The position numbers and the translations under genes are program-made. Under the pieces are notes generated by a model. The model had not been told where the DNA came from and did no database searches. It was given only the letters and a program-made list of their open reading frames with translations. A stretch of DNA of 64,000 nt from Ignavibacteria bacterium (GTDB lineage Bacteria > Bacteroidota > Ignavibacteria > Tepidaquicellales > Tepidaquicellaceae), in the NCBI GenBank assembly GCA_016710985.1, contig JADJTX010000004.1, positions 1-64,000 on the forward strand. The letters run 5' to 3'. Positions 48,496-59,064 of this stretch are shown piece by piece; position 1 is the stretch's first letter; each line of letters starts with the position of its first letter.

Positions 48496-51400
48496 TCTTA
48501 AATTTTGTCTCGACTATTGTAGTGATGCCGGCTTCCTGCATTGTTACGCCGTATAATCTGTCAACGGATTCCATGGTTCTTTCGTTATGTGTGATCAGAA
48601 TGAACTGTGTATTATCCGAAAACTTTCTTATCATTTTATTAAATCTTCCCAAGTTAGCAACATCAAGAGGTGCGTCCACTTCATCCAGCACACAGAACGG
48701 CGACGGCTTGACCAAGTATATGGCGAACAATAACGCTATAGCTGTTAAGGTCTTTTCTCCGCCGGATAATAATTCTATTGAAGTTGGCCGCTTACCTCTT
48801 GGCTTTGCAACAATCTCAATCTTAGCTTCGAGCGGATCTTCAGTTAATTTACCGTCTTCATCTTCTTCATACACGATCCTGAGATTAGCTTCATCACCTT
48901 CCGAAAAAAGCTCTTTGAAGATTCTTATGAAGTTATCTTTGATCTGTTCGAATGTTCCCAAAAACCTTTCCCTGGCTTCCTTATTTATTTTTTCAATTGT
49001 CTTTCTTATGTCTTTTTCAGATTCGAGAAGATCATTCTTCTGCTCCACCATTTTTTCCAGTTCCGCTTTCTCATTCTCAAAATCTTCAAACAATATCTGC
49101 TGATATCCTCCTCCGAGTTTCTTCAGCCTTTCGCTTAATTCTTCCACCTGCTGTTTTGCAGGTGCATAGTCAAAATCTCCAAAAACATTTTCGAAGTCCG
49201 AAATGGAATCAGATGCCGAGATATCTTTTTCGTATTTCTTTAAAACATAATCCTTTATCTGCTCAGATTTAATTTCATTCTCTTTTATTTTGATCTGGGC
49301 ATTGATAAGCTTCTGAGAAACATTATCCAGGTCTATTCTTCTCTGTCTTTGCTCTACGTCAATTTTGTGCTGATGACTCTTCTTCTCATCGTATGATCTT
49401 TTTTCAATGCTGAATTTCTCTTCGGTTAAAACTATCCCTTCATTTAAATATCTGATCTTCTCGGTATTCAGGGATAATTTCGTATTATGATCTACGAGGG
49501 TTTTCTGATTAACGGAAATGGTCTCTGTATTGGAAGCTAGCTGCTTTTCATTGTAAGAAACAGAATTAGTGACCCTCGATAAATTCTGTTCTTCATTCTT
49601 TAATTCGTTCCTGATCTTGGTAAGCTCAAGATTGAAATTATTATAGTCGGTTGAATCATGAGAATAATCCTGTTCGATCAAATTGAACTCATCGGTTAAA
49701 AAAATCAATTCCTTATCGAGATTGTATTGTTCATTCTCGGATTTATTAACTTCTGCTATTAAATTATTAATGATCTCGTTTAATTTATTATTACTCTCTT
49801 TTATTGAATTATATGAGTTCTCGTTTTCCGTAATTGATTTGTTCAGCTGCTCTTTCCTGAAATCAAGATTTGCTGTCTCCCTTTCAATTCTTTCACATTC
49901 CTTTCTCACTTTGTCAAAATTATTCTTGAATATCTCTAAAGAAATGCTCTCATGATCTTTTTTAATTACTTCCAGTTCATTGTTTAAGCCGGAAATTAAA
50001 TTCCCTGATTCTTTTGCTTTTTCGACAAGCTCATCAATTTTTTTCTGACGGCCAAGCTTTACTGATTCTTCATTTACTTCTCCGCCGGAACGAATAAAAC
50101 CTTTTGTAATAATATCCCCTTCCAGTGTGATGAACTTGTAATAGTTATCTTCCGCAAGCCGCTTTGCTGTTGAAACGTTATCAACAATTACATACTCATC
50201 TAAAATATAACTCATCAGTAATATGTATTTATCATTTACGCATTTTACATATTTGTCCGCAAAACCATATACACCCTTAGTCCCGATGAAGTCAGGTTCA
50301 ATATCCGAAAAAGGAATGCCGTCAAATGTTTTATAATTAAGGATATCATTTAGAATAAAAGTCACTTTCCCTTTTTTATGCTCAGAAAGCATGTCAATAA
50401 AACTATCTACACGCTTTGAATCATCTACTATCAGGTAATTTGAAACTTCTCCAAGTGCTGTTTCTATTGCGATTTTAAATTTATCCTCGACTTCTATGGA
50501 ATCAAGAATGGTAATGATTCCTTTCTCTTTAATGTCTTTGACAAGATACTTCACACCTTCAGCATAGTCTTCAAAATTTTCTGACATGCTTGTGAGATGA
50601 TCAATCCTGCTTTTAATGATCTGCTCTTCGATCTTGTTTTCTGAAATTTCTTTTTCTTTATCGGAAAGCTTCACACTCAATAACCGCTTTTCCTCTTCCT
50701 TTTCCTTTAGTTCTTTCTCAGAAGTTTTAAGCTTAAGGAGAAATTCCTTTAATTCTTCATCAAGTTTATTCTTTTCAATCTGAATCTTATCAATGTCAGT
50801 CAGATGTGCTGCATTCAGACCGGATAATTTTTCCAGCTGAAGAAGATTGTTTTCATAATTGATCTTGTTCTTCTGATATTCCGAATTATTGTCAGAAACT
50901 GTTTTATTAACTTCCTTCAGCTTCTTTCCCAATTCGATCATCTCATTCTTCTTCTCATTTATGACCTTTATGGAAGCATCTACCTTGGCTTTCTTTTCTT
51001 TTAAAGAGATCTCCGAAATGTAGATCGTATTTTTAAGAACTTTGATCCTGTCATTCAGATCAGAAAGTCTCTCTAAATTCTTATTCTTGCTGATAATCAG
51101 CTGTTCGTTTTCACTTAGTAATCTTGAAATGTCATTAGTAAGATTGCTGATCTTTTCTCCAAGCACAAGATTATCTTTCTCAAATATATTTATTTCTTTT
51201 TTCTCATCACTTAGTTTATTATTTATTTCTGTCAGTGCCTTATCTGATTCCTCAAGCTCGATCCTGTATTTATCAAGGGTTATATCGTTTTCCCTAACTT
51301 CTTCTGAAAGAGTTGCTTTTAAATTAAGGTTTGTTTCTTCCTTACTCTTAATGTCGGAGATCTCGGTTATTAGCTTAATGAATTCAAAAGCCGAAACTTT

Positions 51401-52081
51401 CAGCTCAAGTGATTTCAATTCTTCCGAAACAAGCTTTGCTTCTTCGTTTCTTTTTGCCTGTCTTTCAAGCGCATTAACGTTTCTCTGCTTTTCACGGATA
51501 ATGTCATTAACTCTCAAAAGAGATTCATGAACTGAATCAAGGCGGTTAAAAGTAAGATCACGGTTGTGCTTGTAGGACACTACTCCGGCGGCTTCTTCAA
51601 ACAGTTTTCTTCTCTCGTGCTTTATGTCCGAAAGAATTGTCTCCACCATCTTAAGCTCAATCACGGAATACGCATCGGGTCCGATACCTGTGTCAATAAA
51701 CAATTCCTTGATGTCTTTAAGCCGCACCTTTGTCCCGTTAAGATAATATTCAGTCTCTCCGCTTCTGTAAAATCTTCTGGCGATCTGGACTTCTGAATAT
51801 TCAACAGGTAATTTATTATTGTTATTCTGTATAGTGACGGCAACTTCAGCAACGCTTAATGGCTTTCTGAATTTTGTTCCGTTGAAAACAACATCTTCAC
51901 GCTTACCGCTTCGCAGAATTTTATCCCCCTGTTCGCCAAGCACCCATCTTAATGCATCCACAATATTCGATTTACCCGATCCATTCGGACCGACAATAGC
52001 TGATACACCACTGTCAAACTCAATAGTTGTTTTATCCGCGAAAGATTTAAATCCGAATATTTCTAATTTTGAAAGATACAA
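48473..52081 (-). CDS. smc: Chromosome segregation ATPase SMC
   Basis: Condenses and segregates DNA as a ring-shaped dimer. The 1202 residues show the full architecture: Walker A GPNGSGKSNIVDALRW (about residues 32-47), a coiled coil to about 510, a globular hinge near 520-680, the second coiled coil, then the LSGGEKTLTAIALLFAI signature and Walker B CVLDEVDAPLD near 1120. This long frame is unbroken. The upstream gene ends 7 bases before its start and the HAD gene overlaps its end. ScpA and ScpB are not in the window. Confidence 0.97.
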   Translation of the reverse strand: MYLSKLEIFGFKSFADKTTIEFDSGVSAIVGPNGSGKSNIVDALRWVLGEQGDKILRSGKREDVVFNGTKFRKPLSVAEVAVTIQNNNNKLPVEYSEVQIARRFYRSGETEYYLNGTKVRLKDIKELFIDTGIGPDAYSVIELKMVETILSDIKHERRKLFEEAAGVVSYKHNRDLTFNRLDSVHESLLRVNDIIREKQRNVNALERQAKRNEEAKLVSEELKSLELKVSAFEFIKLITEISDIKSKEETNLNLKATLSEEVRENDITLDKYRIELEESDKALTEINNKLSDEKKEINIFEKDNLVLGEKISNLTNDISRLLSENEQLIISKNKNLERLSDLNDRIKVLKNTIYISEISLKEKKAKVDASIKVINEKKNEMIELGKKLKEVNKTVSDNNSEYQKNKINYENNLLQLEKLSGLNAAHLTDIDKIQIEKNKLDEELKEFLLKLKTSEKELKEKEEEKRLLSVKLSDKEKEISENKIEEQIIKSRIDHLTSMSENFEDYAEGVKYLVKDIKEKGIITILDSIEVEDKFKIAIETALGEVSNYLIVDDSKRVDSFIDMLSEHKKGKVTFILNDILNYKTFDGIPFSDIEPDFIGTKGVYGFADKYVKCVNDKYILLMSYILDEYVIVDNVSTAKRLAEDNYYKFITLEGDIITKGFIRSGGEVNEESVKLGRQKKIDELVEKAKESGNLISGLNNELEVIKKDHESISLEIFKNNFDKVRKECERIERETANLDFRKEQLNKSITENENSYNSIKESNNKLNEIINNLIAEVNKSENEQYNLDKELIFLTDEFNLIEQDYSHDSTDYNNFNLELTKIRNELKNEEQNLSRVTNSVSYNEKQLASNTETISVNQKTLVDHNTKLSLNTEKIRYLNEGIVLTEEKFSIEKRSYDEKKSHQHKIDVEQRQRRIDLDNVSQKLINAQIKIKENEIKSEQIKDYVLKKYEKDISASDSISDFENVFGDFDYAPAKQQVEELSERLKKLGGGYQQILFEDFENEKAELEKMVEQKNDLLESEKDIRKTIEKINKEARERFLGTFEQIKDNFIRIFKELFSEGDEANLRIVYEEDEDGKLTEDPLEAKIEIVAKPRGKRPTSIELLSGGEKTLTAIALLFAIYLVKPSPFCVLDEVDAPLDVANLGRFNKMIRKFSDNTQFILITHNERTMESVDRLYGVTMQEAGITTIVETKFKNDEKLQA

Positions 52082-52088
52082 TATTAAA

Positions 52089-54698
52089 TCAGTTAGTTAA
52101 GTTTGAAACAAGATCAATGGTTTCAATTGCCCCGGTAAAAAATAAAAAGTATGAATATGTTATTGCAAATATAAGAAATATAATAATGAAACCGTAAAAA
52201 TAAACTTTGCCTGTTCTTACATCAAATAACGACTTAGTGCCAAGTATTATCCTGTTTAAATAAAGAACATACAGTATGGCGAATACCCACATGGATATTT
52301 TAATGTAAACCGGGTTTGTTTCAGTGAGCTTGTAAAGTATTGTTCCGATAAAAAGAAATAACAGCATTGGCAGCGTTGACCAGATGCAAACGCTGTAAAT
52401 GATCTTGAAAAATGATTTTCCTTTTGTATAAAAAGAAATAAAATATAAGAACAGAGCCGTAAAAAAAGGCGCGAGCAAATTAAGGATCGTCAAAGCTGAA
52501 ATAAGATAAAACTTATTATTTATTATCTCACTGAAAAATATTTTTGAAGAATCTTCAGTAAAGACCTTTGCCAGTATCATGTCAAAGGAGTTATTATCCG
52601 TATAATAAAATAAGATCGAGGAAAAGAAAAGTGAAAGACCGATTGATATGCTGAATGCAAGCAGAAAATTATAGCCTGTAGATACGATCATCTGATCTTT
52701 GATAAGTGAAAAAAAGTATGTAGGTTTATATAAACACCTGATAAGGTTTGACCTGAACTTTTTATCCCTGTTTATGAAATAGATCAGTATTACTATCATT
52801 AAAAGTCCTGTAATGATAAAAATGTAAGGGAAGTCACGAACATAGTTGCCTTCCTGTATACGGGGAAGATCTTCTTTGTAAAGGATTCTTTTGACAAGAT
52901 CAGCTGAACGCTTTTGCTCCCAGTTAAATGTATATATACCGCTTGTTTTCAGAAATAAATTTTTATCCAAAGGATAATTCAGAGGGTTTTCAGAATTCCA
53001 GTCAGCGTATGATGACATGAAATTACCGAACATCATTTGTGAAATACCGGGATAGCTCTCGCTGAAAAATTTCATCTGGGATTCCTGTGACTTTGGATCG
53101 CTGAATCCGTTGCTGTTAGCATTCTCAATGTTCAGACCGTAATATGAGACAAACATATTCTGGTTCTTCCTGTTTGAAACCTGTCTTGAAGGTTTGGTAA
53201 TTTCCGTTACAGCGCTTTTGATCTGTTCATATCTGTTCTCATAAAAATTAATCCCGGTAAAATCCACTGCTTCCGAGCATATGTCCTGATTAAAGGCTCT
53301 TGTTGTGTAGTATTTAAATCTTTTGTTCAGCGAATCAACCAATGACGAAGCCGATTTCACATATTCAAGAGAAGATATTTCCGAAACATCAAAATCATTT
53401 CCGATTCCCCATGCAAATATAGAAGGTGAATTTTTATCGCGGTCAATGATATCTGTCAGATAATTTAAAGTCAGCCTTACGTAACTATCCTTGTTTAAAT
53501 AATTTCCGGAAGTCTCATTAAGCGGGATCTCCTGAAATAAAAATAACCCGAGACGGTTACAAAGTGTAACAATGTAATTATGAGCGCATCTGCCCGGGAC
53601 TCTCACTGCATTAAATCCCATTGCCTTTATGTTTCTGAGATCTTTTTCCACTTCATTATAATCAAGAGCTGAAGCGAACTTTGGCTGATCCTCGTAATAA
53701 TTTATTCCGTTTAACTTGATTGGTTTACCGCTGTTAAAGATCTGGTTATTTTTTATTGTTAAATTTGTAAAACCCGTTTCGTTATTTAATACATCTATGA
53801 TCTCATCTTTACTGTTTGTGATCACTGTCCTTGCAATATAAAGCTCCGGCATTTCAGTTGTCCATAAAACTACATTTTGAATAGTTAATGAATTTGAAGA
53901 TTTTACTGTATTGTTATCTCCAATGGTTACTGCAGTTTTTTCGCTCAGACCTGCTTCGGAGCTGTCAGATTTTCTTATGATTTTTGTCTGAACATAAAAT
54001 TCTCTTGATGCCGATGTATCAATGTATTTAGATAAATTCGATGATTTTATGTCAAGGACATTAGTTATTTTTGCGGATAGTAAGTTGTCTATTGAGTATT
54101 TTACATAGCTGTTATACACAAATAATTTCGGGACAGCTATTAAATAAATATCTTTCGTTATTCCGCCGTAAATTTTTGAATAATTGATCTGGTCCGAAAG
54201 GGGAATGGTGTTCTTGTAGTTTATTACACTGTTGATGTTTATTACAATTTCGTTAGCAGCGGACACTATACCGTCAGGTAATGATGATATTACCGGAGTA
54301 TAACCGCCGGTATGTTTGGTTACAAAATTGTTATTAATTTTGACCTCAGATTCATATTCAATTCCCTCAGCTACAAAGATGAAGCTATATGAATTTAATA
54401 TTTCCTCTGATATAGAGATCTTTTTTTTTAAAATAGCTGAACCATTAAAATCGTAAGCCAGAGGAACAATGAACTTATCAAAGCTCTTTCCTTCATTAAA
54501 TGAAATTTCCCATTGACCGTTTAGATCTATTTTTTTCCTTGTTTCACTTTCCAGATAAAGCCCGACGTCTTTTTGCTCTCCGTTTGTCGGTCTTTCAAAT
54601 ACTTTGATCTGGGAATGAATCGTTTCAGAGGTAAAAAATAAAAACACTAAGAATAAAAATGCCGGTAATCTGTTTTTACTAGGGTAATATTTGCTCAT
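52089..54698 (-). CDS. Degenerate GH2-like protein with C-terminal membrane domain
   Basis: A signal peptide (ending TIHSQ) is followed by a sugar-binding jelly-roll domain (about residues 45-190), an immunoglobulin-like domain, and a TIM-barrel region with GINYYEDQP, GFNAVRVPG and NSPSIFAWGIGND. In GH2 hydrolases the last motif ends GNE (acid/base) and a later ITEYG carries the nucleophile; here they read GND and VSYYG, so both glutamates are replaced. After about residue 620 come six or seven membrane helices resembling a Yip1-type domain. It looks like a non-enzymatic, membrane-anchored carbohydrate sensor or scaffold. I chose ATG 54698 over the TTG one codon earlier. Confidence 0.75.
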   Translation of the reverse strand: MSKYYPSKNRLPAFLFLVFLFFTSETIHSQIKVFERPTNGEQKDVGLYLESETRKKIDLNGQWEISFNEGKSFDKFIVPLAYDFNGSAILKKKISISEEILNSYSFIFVAEGIEYESEVKINNNFVTKHTGGYTPVISSLPDGIVSAANEIVININSVINYKNTIPLSDQINYSKIYGGITKDIYLIAVPKLFVYNSYVKYSIDNLLSAKITNVLDIKSSNLSKYIDTSASREFYVQTKIIRKSDSSEAGLSEKTAVTIGDNNTVKSSNSLTIQNVVLWTTEMPELYIARTVITNSKDEIIDVLNNETGFTNLTIKNNQIFNSGKPIKLNGINYYEDQPKFASALDYNEVEKDLRNIKAMGFNAVRVPGRCAHNYIVTLCNRLGLFLFQEIPLNETSGNYLNKDSYVRLTLNYLTDIIDRDKNSPSIFAWGIGNDFDVSEISSLEYVKSASSLVDSLNKRFKYYTTRAFNQDICSEAVDFTGINFYENRYEQIKSAVTEITKPSRQVSNRKNQNMFVSYYGLNIENANSNGFSDPKSQESQMKFFSESYPGISQMMFGNFMSSYADWNSENPLNYPLDKNLFLKTSGIYTFNWEQKRSADLVKRILYKEDLPRIQEGNYVRDFPYIFIITGLLMIVILIYFINRDKKFRSNLIRCLYKPTYFFSLIKDQMIVSTGYNFLLAFSISIGLSLFFSSILFYYTDNNSFDMILAKVFTEDSSKIFFSEIINNKFYLISALTILNLLAPFFTALFLYFISFYTKGKSFFKIIYSVCIWSTLPMLLFLFIGTILYKLTETNPVYIKISMWVFAILYVLYLNRIILGTKSLFDVRTGKVYFYGFIIIFLIFAITYSYFLFFTGAIETIDLVSNLTN

Positions 54699-54718
54699 CA
54701 AAATTTTTAATGAATATG

Positions 54719-54726
54719 CAAATATA
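54719..54726 (-). promoter_or_regulatory. TATATTTG -7 box for the GH2-like/smc/HAD operon
   Basis: A perfect TATATTTG on the minus strand, about 20 bases before the GH2-like start, followed by C as in many Bacteroidota promoters. This would give a very short leader. Confidence 0.5.
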
Positions 54727-54807
54727 ACGATTAATGGAGGGAATTTAAAGTTTAGAATTATAAATAAATAAAAAATTTAATTTCCCAGTTAACTTTCAAC
54801 TTTCAAT

Positions 54808-55017
54808 TTAATCCGGAATAAGATTATTTATCCTTCTCTCATTACTAAGCCAGTCTATATAGCTTATTCTCCTTTGGGCTTTTTTCTTTTGGATGAACTG
54901 ATCCTGTTTCAGGATAATTTTCTTCAGCTCCTCATTATTTTTGTTTAATTGTTTCAATAATAAAGTAAAATTGTTTAACTCTTTCTTTAAAGAATTCAGT
55001 TCTTTTGTGTTTTTCAT
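54808..55017 (-). CDS. Small coiled-coil protein (69 aa)
   Basis: An intact small frame: residues 4-48 are a Leu/Lys/Asn/Glu heptad-like helix, followed by a short Lys/Arg-rich segment and a SYIDWLSNERR tail. There is no signal peptide. It lies between the T9SS cargo gene (upstream on the same strand is 55094-57311) and the GH2-like operon, about 76 bases after the former. No family is recognised. Confidence 0.5.
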   Translation of the reverse strand: MKNTKELNSLKKELNNFTLLLKQLNKNNEELKKIILKQDQFIQKKKAQRRISYIDWLSNERRINNLIPD

Positions 55018-55093
55018 TCTTTTATTTTTAAATTATAAAAATAATTGTTAAAAATCCGGACCGGACTTTCGCCTGGACCGGATGGGTATTCTA

Positions 55094-57311
55094 TTACTTA
55101 ATTAATATCATACGCTTTGTTGTATTGTTCATTGCAGTATGCAATTTATAAAAATAAACCCCGCTTGCTAAATTGCTTCCGTCAAAGACTGATTCGTGGA
55201 TTCCAGCGGCTTTGAACTCATCGACAAGCGTCTTAATTTCCCTGCCGGAAATATCATATACAGTCAGCTTCACCAATCCGGCTTCCGGAATTTCGTATCT
55301 GATCTTAGTAACAGGGTTGAAAGGATTCGGCTGATTTTCAAATAAATTAAATTCATATTTCTTCTCTGAATCCCCGGAGATTTTACCATTTCCTTCTGAT
55401 GATGCCTCATACCTTCCTTCGAATTTGAAATAATAAAACACTTCCTTGCCCGGATCCTTAACATTTTCAAAATTAAATGTTAGGGGGTTTCCGTTTGAAA
55501 CGTATGCGTAATGTTTATCCGTGTATGAAATCAGCTTGTTGACATTTCCCTGATCATTAAAAGCATCCAGCAATTTCAACTGCTTTACTACACTTGTCTT
55601 TTCATTTTTCACAATTAAAACCTGATCAACTTCAAGCTCCTGCAATGCTTCTAATTCAAAACCGTTAAATGGTTTCTTCCCGGGTTCTATTACAACCATG
55701 TCGAAACCATTTCTGAATTTTAATTTAATATTTTCCCCGGTAGATGTTGTCACCATTGCTCCATCGTGATTTTTAATACCTATAGTCCTTATCCTTAAAA
55801 CTATTAAATCTTCGTCATTTACCCGGTCAAACTCTATAAGAAGCTTGTCTCCTTTTTTAATCTTTTCAGTCTCATTATCCTTCAGGCTTAATTTTTCAGA
55901 AATATCTAAATTATTCAAAGTTGCTTTGGTCTTAGACGGATCAGGTATATAGTCTATGGTATTTCCATCACCGGTTACAGCAACTTCCCTTCCTTTCTCT
56001 ACCGTTGCCTGAAACATTGCAATCTCATTTATACTTGTTTCATCATTTGCTGTCTCAGTTATAGAAAAAGTTATTGTATCGTCATATTTAATGAGAGGAT
56101 TAAATGTCATGCAGAAATCCGTTACATCTCTCTCCGGTTCTCCTCCGGACTCAATCAGGATTGCATTCTCTTGAATAGTATAACCCTTAATTTCAGTGGT
56201 TAGATTAGGACATCCGTGAGGATCGTCACCAAATATTACTCTTTTAGATTTCCATCCTGAGGAATCCATTTGATTGTATGCCTGCGAGCTGATTTTATAT
56301 GGCTCGGTTCTGTCATCATTAGTATTATGAAAATTTGTAATTAACACTGCATAAGGAAGAGTTGAATCTAACCGTATAAGCTGATGATTATGAATGTTAA
56401 ATGAATCTAAAAATTTAAACGTCAAATCTCCGTTTCCCTGAAGTAAATTACATGCAATGATTCCCACATTATTGCTGGGAGTAAAAACGCCGGGATACTG
56501 TATTGGACTGGCAATTACAGGACGCTGGACATAATGGTAAACAATGGTTGCATTCTTAGGTTCACAAGGTACGAATCCTTTATACTGCCCCAAAATATTT
56601 GTTGCTTCATAGACAAATAGTAATGAAATGCGCCTCAGTTGGTGTCTGGTAAGTTTTAAATCCCCATCGTATTTGAAAATTAGGTAAAGACCCTGAATAT
56701 CCCACACAATACATACTATCAACTACGGGTATTGAGTCAGTGAAATTTCCATGTAACACAAAATTAATTTTATATTGCTTTACAAAATAGGTTCCTGAAG
56801 CAAGAGAGAGACAATCTCCGCTGCTGAAGAATGTTGCCATTGCGGTATTAATTAACTGAACTGAGCCGTTTGAAATTGAACCATAACCGGTGCTCATTCC
56901 GTCTTTATATACGATTAAGTATCCTGATTTATTAAAAGGCAGGTTAGGAAAATAAGCGCTTGTCACTACTACTTTAATTCTGACGGGTTCATTAAAAGCA
57001 AGGTCCGGGAAATTCAGAGTATTTATAGGAACAGAATAGTAAACTCCGGACTCTTTTACCTGATCGTACATTAGAACCTCAGTTCCACTTTGAACTGTAT
57101 AGATCCTGCATCTTGCAAATTTAGAATCAGTCACGTGAACTGAATCAAATCTGAAATTAAAATTTACAGTACCGTTAGGGTAAAAGTACGGACTTGGGAA
57201 ATTCTCGTTATTGCACGGATGACCCACTGCTATTACATATGAATATGAATATTGAAACGGAATTACTATAAATAACATAAGTACAAAATATTTTATTGTT
57301 TTCATGGCCAT
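55094..57311 (-). CDS. Secreted protein with T9SS type A sorting domain (one frameshift)
   Basis: A signal peptide (residues 1-26) is followed by two beta-rich regions. The N-terminal ~200 residues carry a CNNENFPSPYF segment resembling Reelin or temptin-type cuticle domains (a weak impression). The C-terminal ~85 residues are a classical T9SS type A signal, with NQPNPFNPVTKI, LTVYDISGREI, LASGVYFYKL and a terminal KRMILIK. The frame changes between 56607 and 56722, where both frames overlap; restored length is about 738 residues. It is likely exported by the SprA system and then anchored or released. Confidence 0.82.
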
Positions 57312-57763
57312 TTAATTTTTAAGGTTTGTAAAAAATAAATTTTAGAATTCTTCTGATGACACATCAAAGAATCATTTTTGGCCACTGTGTTTAAAAAGAA
57401 CTGAATTTAAAAATCAAAACTTTCAGACACTGAAACAGTTTTTCATTTTGTTTTAAGTTTTAGATTGATAAATTATGCGCGGGATTAGAAGAATTCTTTA
57501 TATTAATTATAGTTCGGTGGCCAACACTAACAAAATTAATTATGTTAAAGAAAAATTTTCTAATCCCTTCTTATTAACGGTTCACGAATCATCGCATCAC
57601 TCCTTTCATTTAATTATCAAATAAATAATCATCCATAAAATCTTAACGAATTTAAGAATAATTTGTAAATATGTCAAATTGTAAAATTTACGATTTGTGA
57701 AAATTAATATAGAGATTGTAGTGAGAGTAAGAGGCTGAGATTTGTACTCACTGATATGAGGGA

Positions 57764-57919
57764 AACGCGGATAACACTGATTTTACGGATATTCGCAGAT
57801 ATTGAAATTTTAAAAACGAATCTCAAAATTAAAATAATAAGTCAGGTTCCATTATTGTATATTTTTAAAATCAAAATAAAATTCCGTTATCTTTGAGCTC
57901 GATCCGTGTTATCCGCGTT
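57764..57919. repeat. 14-bp inverted repeats (AACGCGGATAACAC) in a 700-bp spacer
   Basis: AACGCGGATAACAC at 57764-57777 and its exact complement at 57906-57919 are 128 bases apart. The first copy continues with a TGATTTTACGGAT segment and the second is preceded by GATCC. A partial third copy lies at 33637-33650. The 57312-58016 spacer otherwise holds no gene. The arrangement suggests a decayed miniature mobile element. Confidence 0.6.
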
Positions 57920-57988
57920 CTGTTTTTCGTGAACAACAGAAGCAGAGTTTGAATTCTTTAAAGACTAAAATAATCAATTATTAATATT

Positions 57989-57996
57989 TATATTTG
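57989..57996 (+). promoter_or_regulatory. TATATTTG -7 box upstream of the 158-aa gene
   Basis: A perfect Bacteroidota-type -7 element (followed by C) 20 bases before the ATG at 58017. No properly spaced -33 element was seen. Confidence 0.45.
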
Positions 57997-58016
57997 CAAA
58001 ATTAAATTAAAAAAAA

Positions 58017-58493
58017 ATGGAAACAAAAGAAAACTCAGGAAGCATTATAGATATTGCAAAAGAAACAGTTTCAACCATTGCGGAAAAAGTAATTGAAGTC
58101 AAAGAGGACATGTTCGGCGATGAGCAGTCAGCCATTCTTACAGAATTCAGAGAAGCAAGTATGAATAAAATTCATAACTCAATGACCAACATAAGTAATT
58201 CACTCGGTCTTCTTTCAAAGTCCGGATATAATTTTAAGAGCATGAATGTTTCACTGGGAATCCCTCCGTCATTATCTACACAGTTCCTTTATGAAAGAGA
58301 AATATCAAAAGAAGAAAAAGAATCACTGCTTGAAGAAGTAAAAGATAACAGGATAATTGAGCTCATATTAAAGTGTCTTTTCAAGGCAAATGATTTTTAT
58401 CATTCGGTGAATATAGGAAGTTACAAGATGGATAAGGTTACAATTACACTGGGACTTACTCCGGGAATGAGCATTAATTTTGAAAAAAAGTAA
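58017..58493 (+). CDS. Unknown 158-aa protein
   Basis: An intact frame. Residues 1-60 are helical and charged. Residues 65-158 contain two similar segments, MNVSLGIPPSLSTQF and KVTITLGLTPGMSINF, each a beta strand, a Gly-Leu/Ile-Pro turn and a second strand, suggesting an internal duplication. Between them lies a Glu/Lys-rich helix. There is no signal peptide or membrane helix. A promoter box is directly upstream and the convergent GNAT gene ends 6 bases away. No family is recognised. Confidence 0.65.
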   Translation: METKENSGSIIDIAKETVSTIAEKVIEVKEDMFGDEQSAILTEFREASMNKIHNSMTNISNSLGLLSKSGYNFKSMNVSLGIPPSLSTQFLYEREISKEEKESLLEEVKDNRIIELILKCLFKANDFYHSVNIGSYKMDKVTITLGLTPGMSINFEKK

Positions 58494-58499
58494 CAGGGA

Positions 58500-59009
58500 T
58501 TATTTCTGATTGACTGACATGTAAAGCATTACAAAGTCATTCATTACAAAGCCGTTTTCTATATCTATGTCAATTATTTTTTCGATTGTAAAGCCAAGTT
58601 TAAAATAAAAATTAATTGCTTTGAAGTTCTGACGGTTGACTGTAAGACGAATTGTTTCCGGGTTTAAATTTTTCAAAACATATTCCAACAATGCTCTTCC
58701 GATCCCTATCCTTTGTGTTTCGGTTTTTATATAAAGTTTATGAATAAAGTAATCTTCATCACCTGTCTTGCTGTATGATATAAATCCAACCATTTCATTA
58801 TTTAGATAAGCACCAATGAAAATGTTATTCTTAATATTCATCTGATCCTTTAAACTTTCCAATGAATAAAATTTACCCAGCATATAGTCTACCTGTTCCT
58901 GTCCTATAATAGGAGGGTAGTGATCGTTCCAGATCTTAGAAGCAAGGAGAGATAAATCTTTGAGATCTTTATCAGAGCCCGATTTTATTTCTTTAAAAAT
59001 TAAATTCAT
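58500..59009 (-). CDS. GNAT-family N-acetyltransferase
   Basis: Transfers an acetyl group from acetyl-CoA to an unknown amine. The acetyl-CoA pyrophosphate loop is ETQRIGIGRALLEYV (about residues 98-112; Q/RxxGxG/A), preceded by HKLYI and followed by LTVNRQNFKAINFYFKLGF, the typical beta5-alpha4 region. The 169-residue length is normal. The organisation resembles other stand-alone acetyltransferases with no informative neighbours. Confidence 0.9.
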   Translation of the reverse strand: MNLIFKEIKSGSDKDLKDLSLLASKIWNDHYPPIIGQEQVDYMLGKFYSLESLKDQMNIKNNIFIGAYLNNEMVGFISYSKTGDEDYFIHKLYIKTETQRIGIGRALLEYVLKNLNPETIRLTVNRQNFKAINFYFKLGFTIEKIIDIDIENGFVMNDFVMLYMSVNQK

Positions 59010-59064
59010 TACAGGTATTCTGTAAATTATAATTCTGTTAATTATGAAATCCGGTAAATTCTGA

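Noticed and set aside
48522..49103. 193-codon plus-strand frame opposite smc
   Set aside because: Antisense shadow of the conserved SMC ATPase C-terminal domain; Ser/Leu-rich with no start signal.
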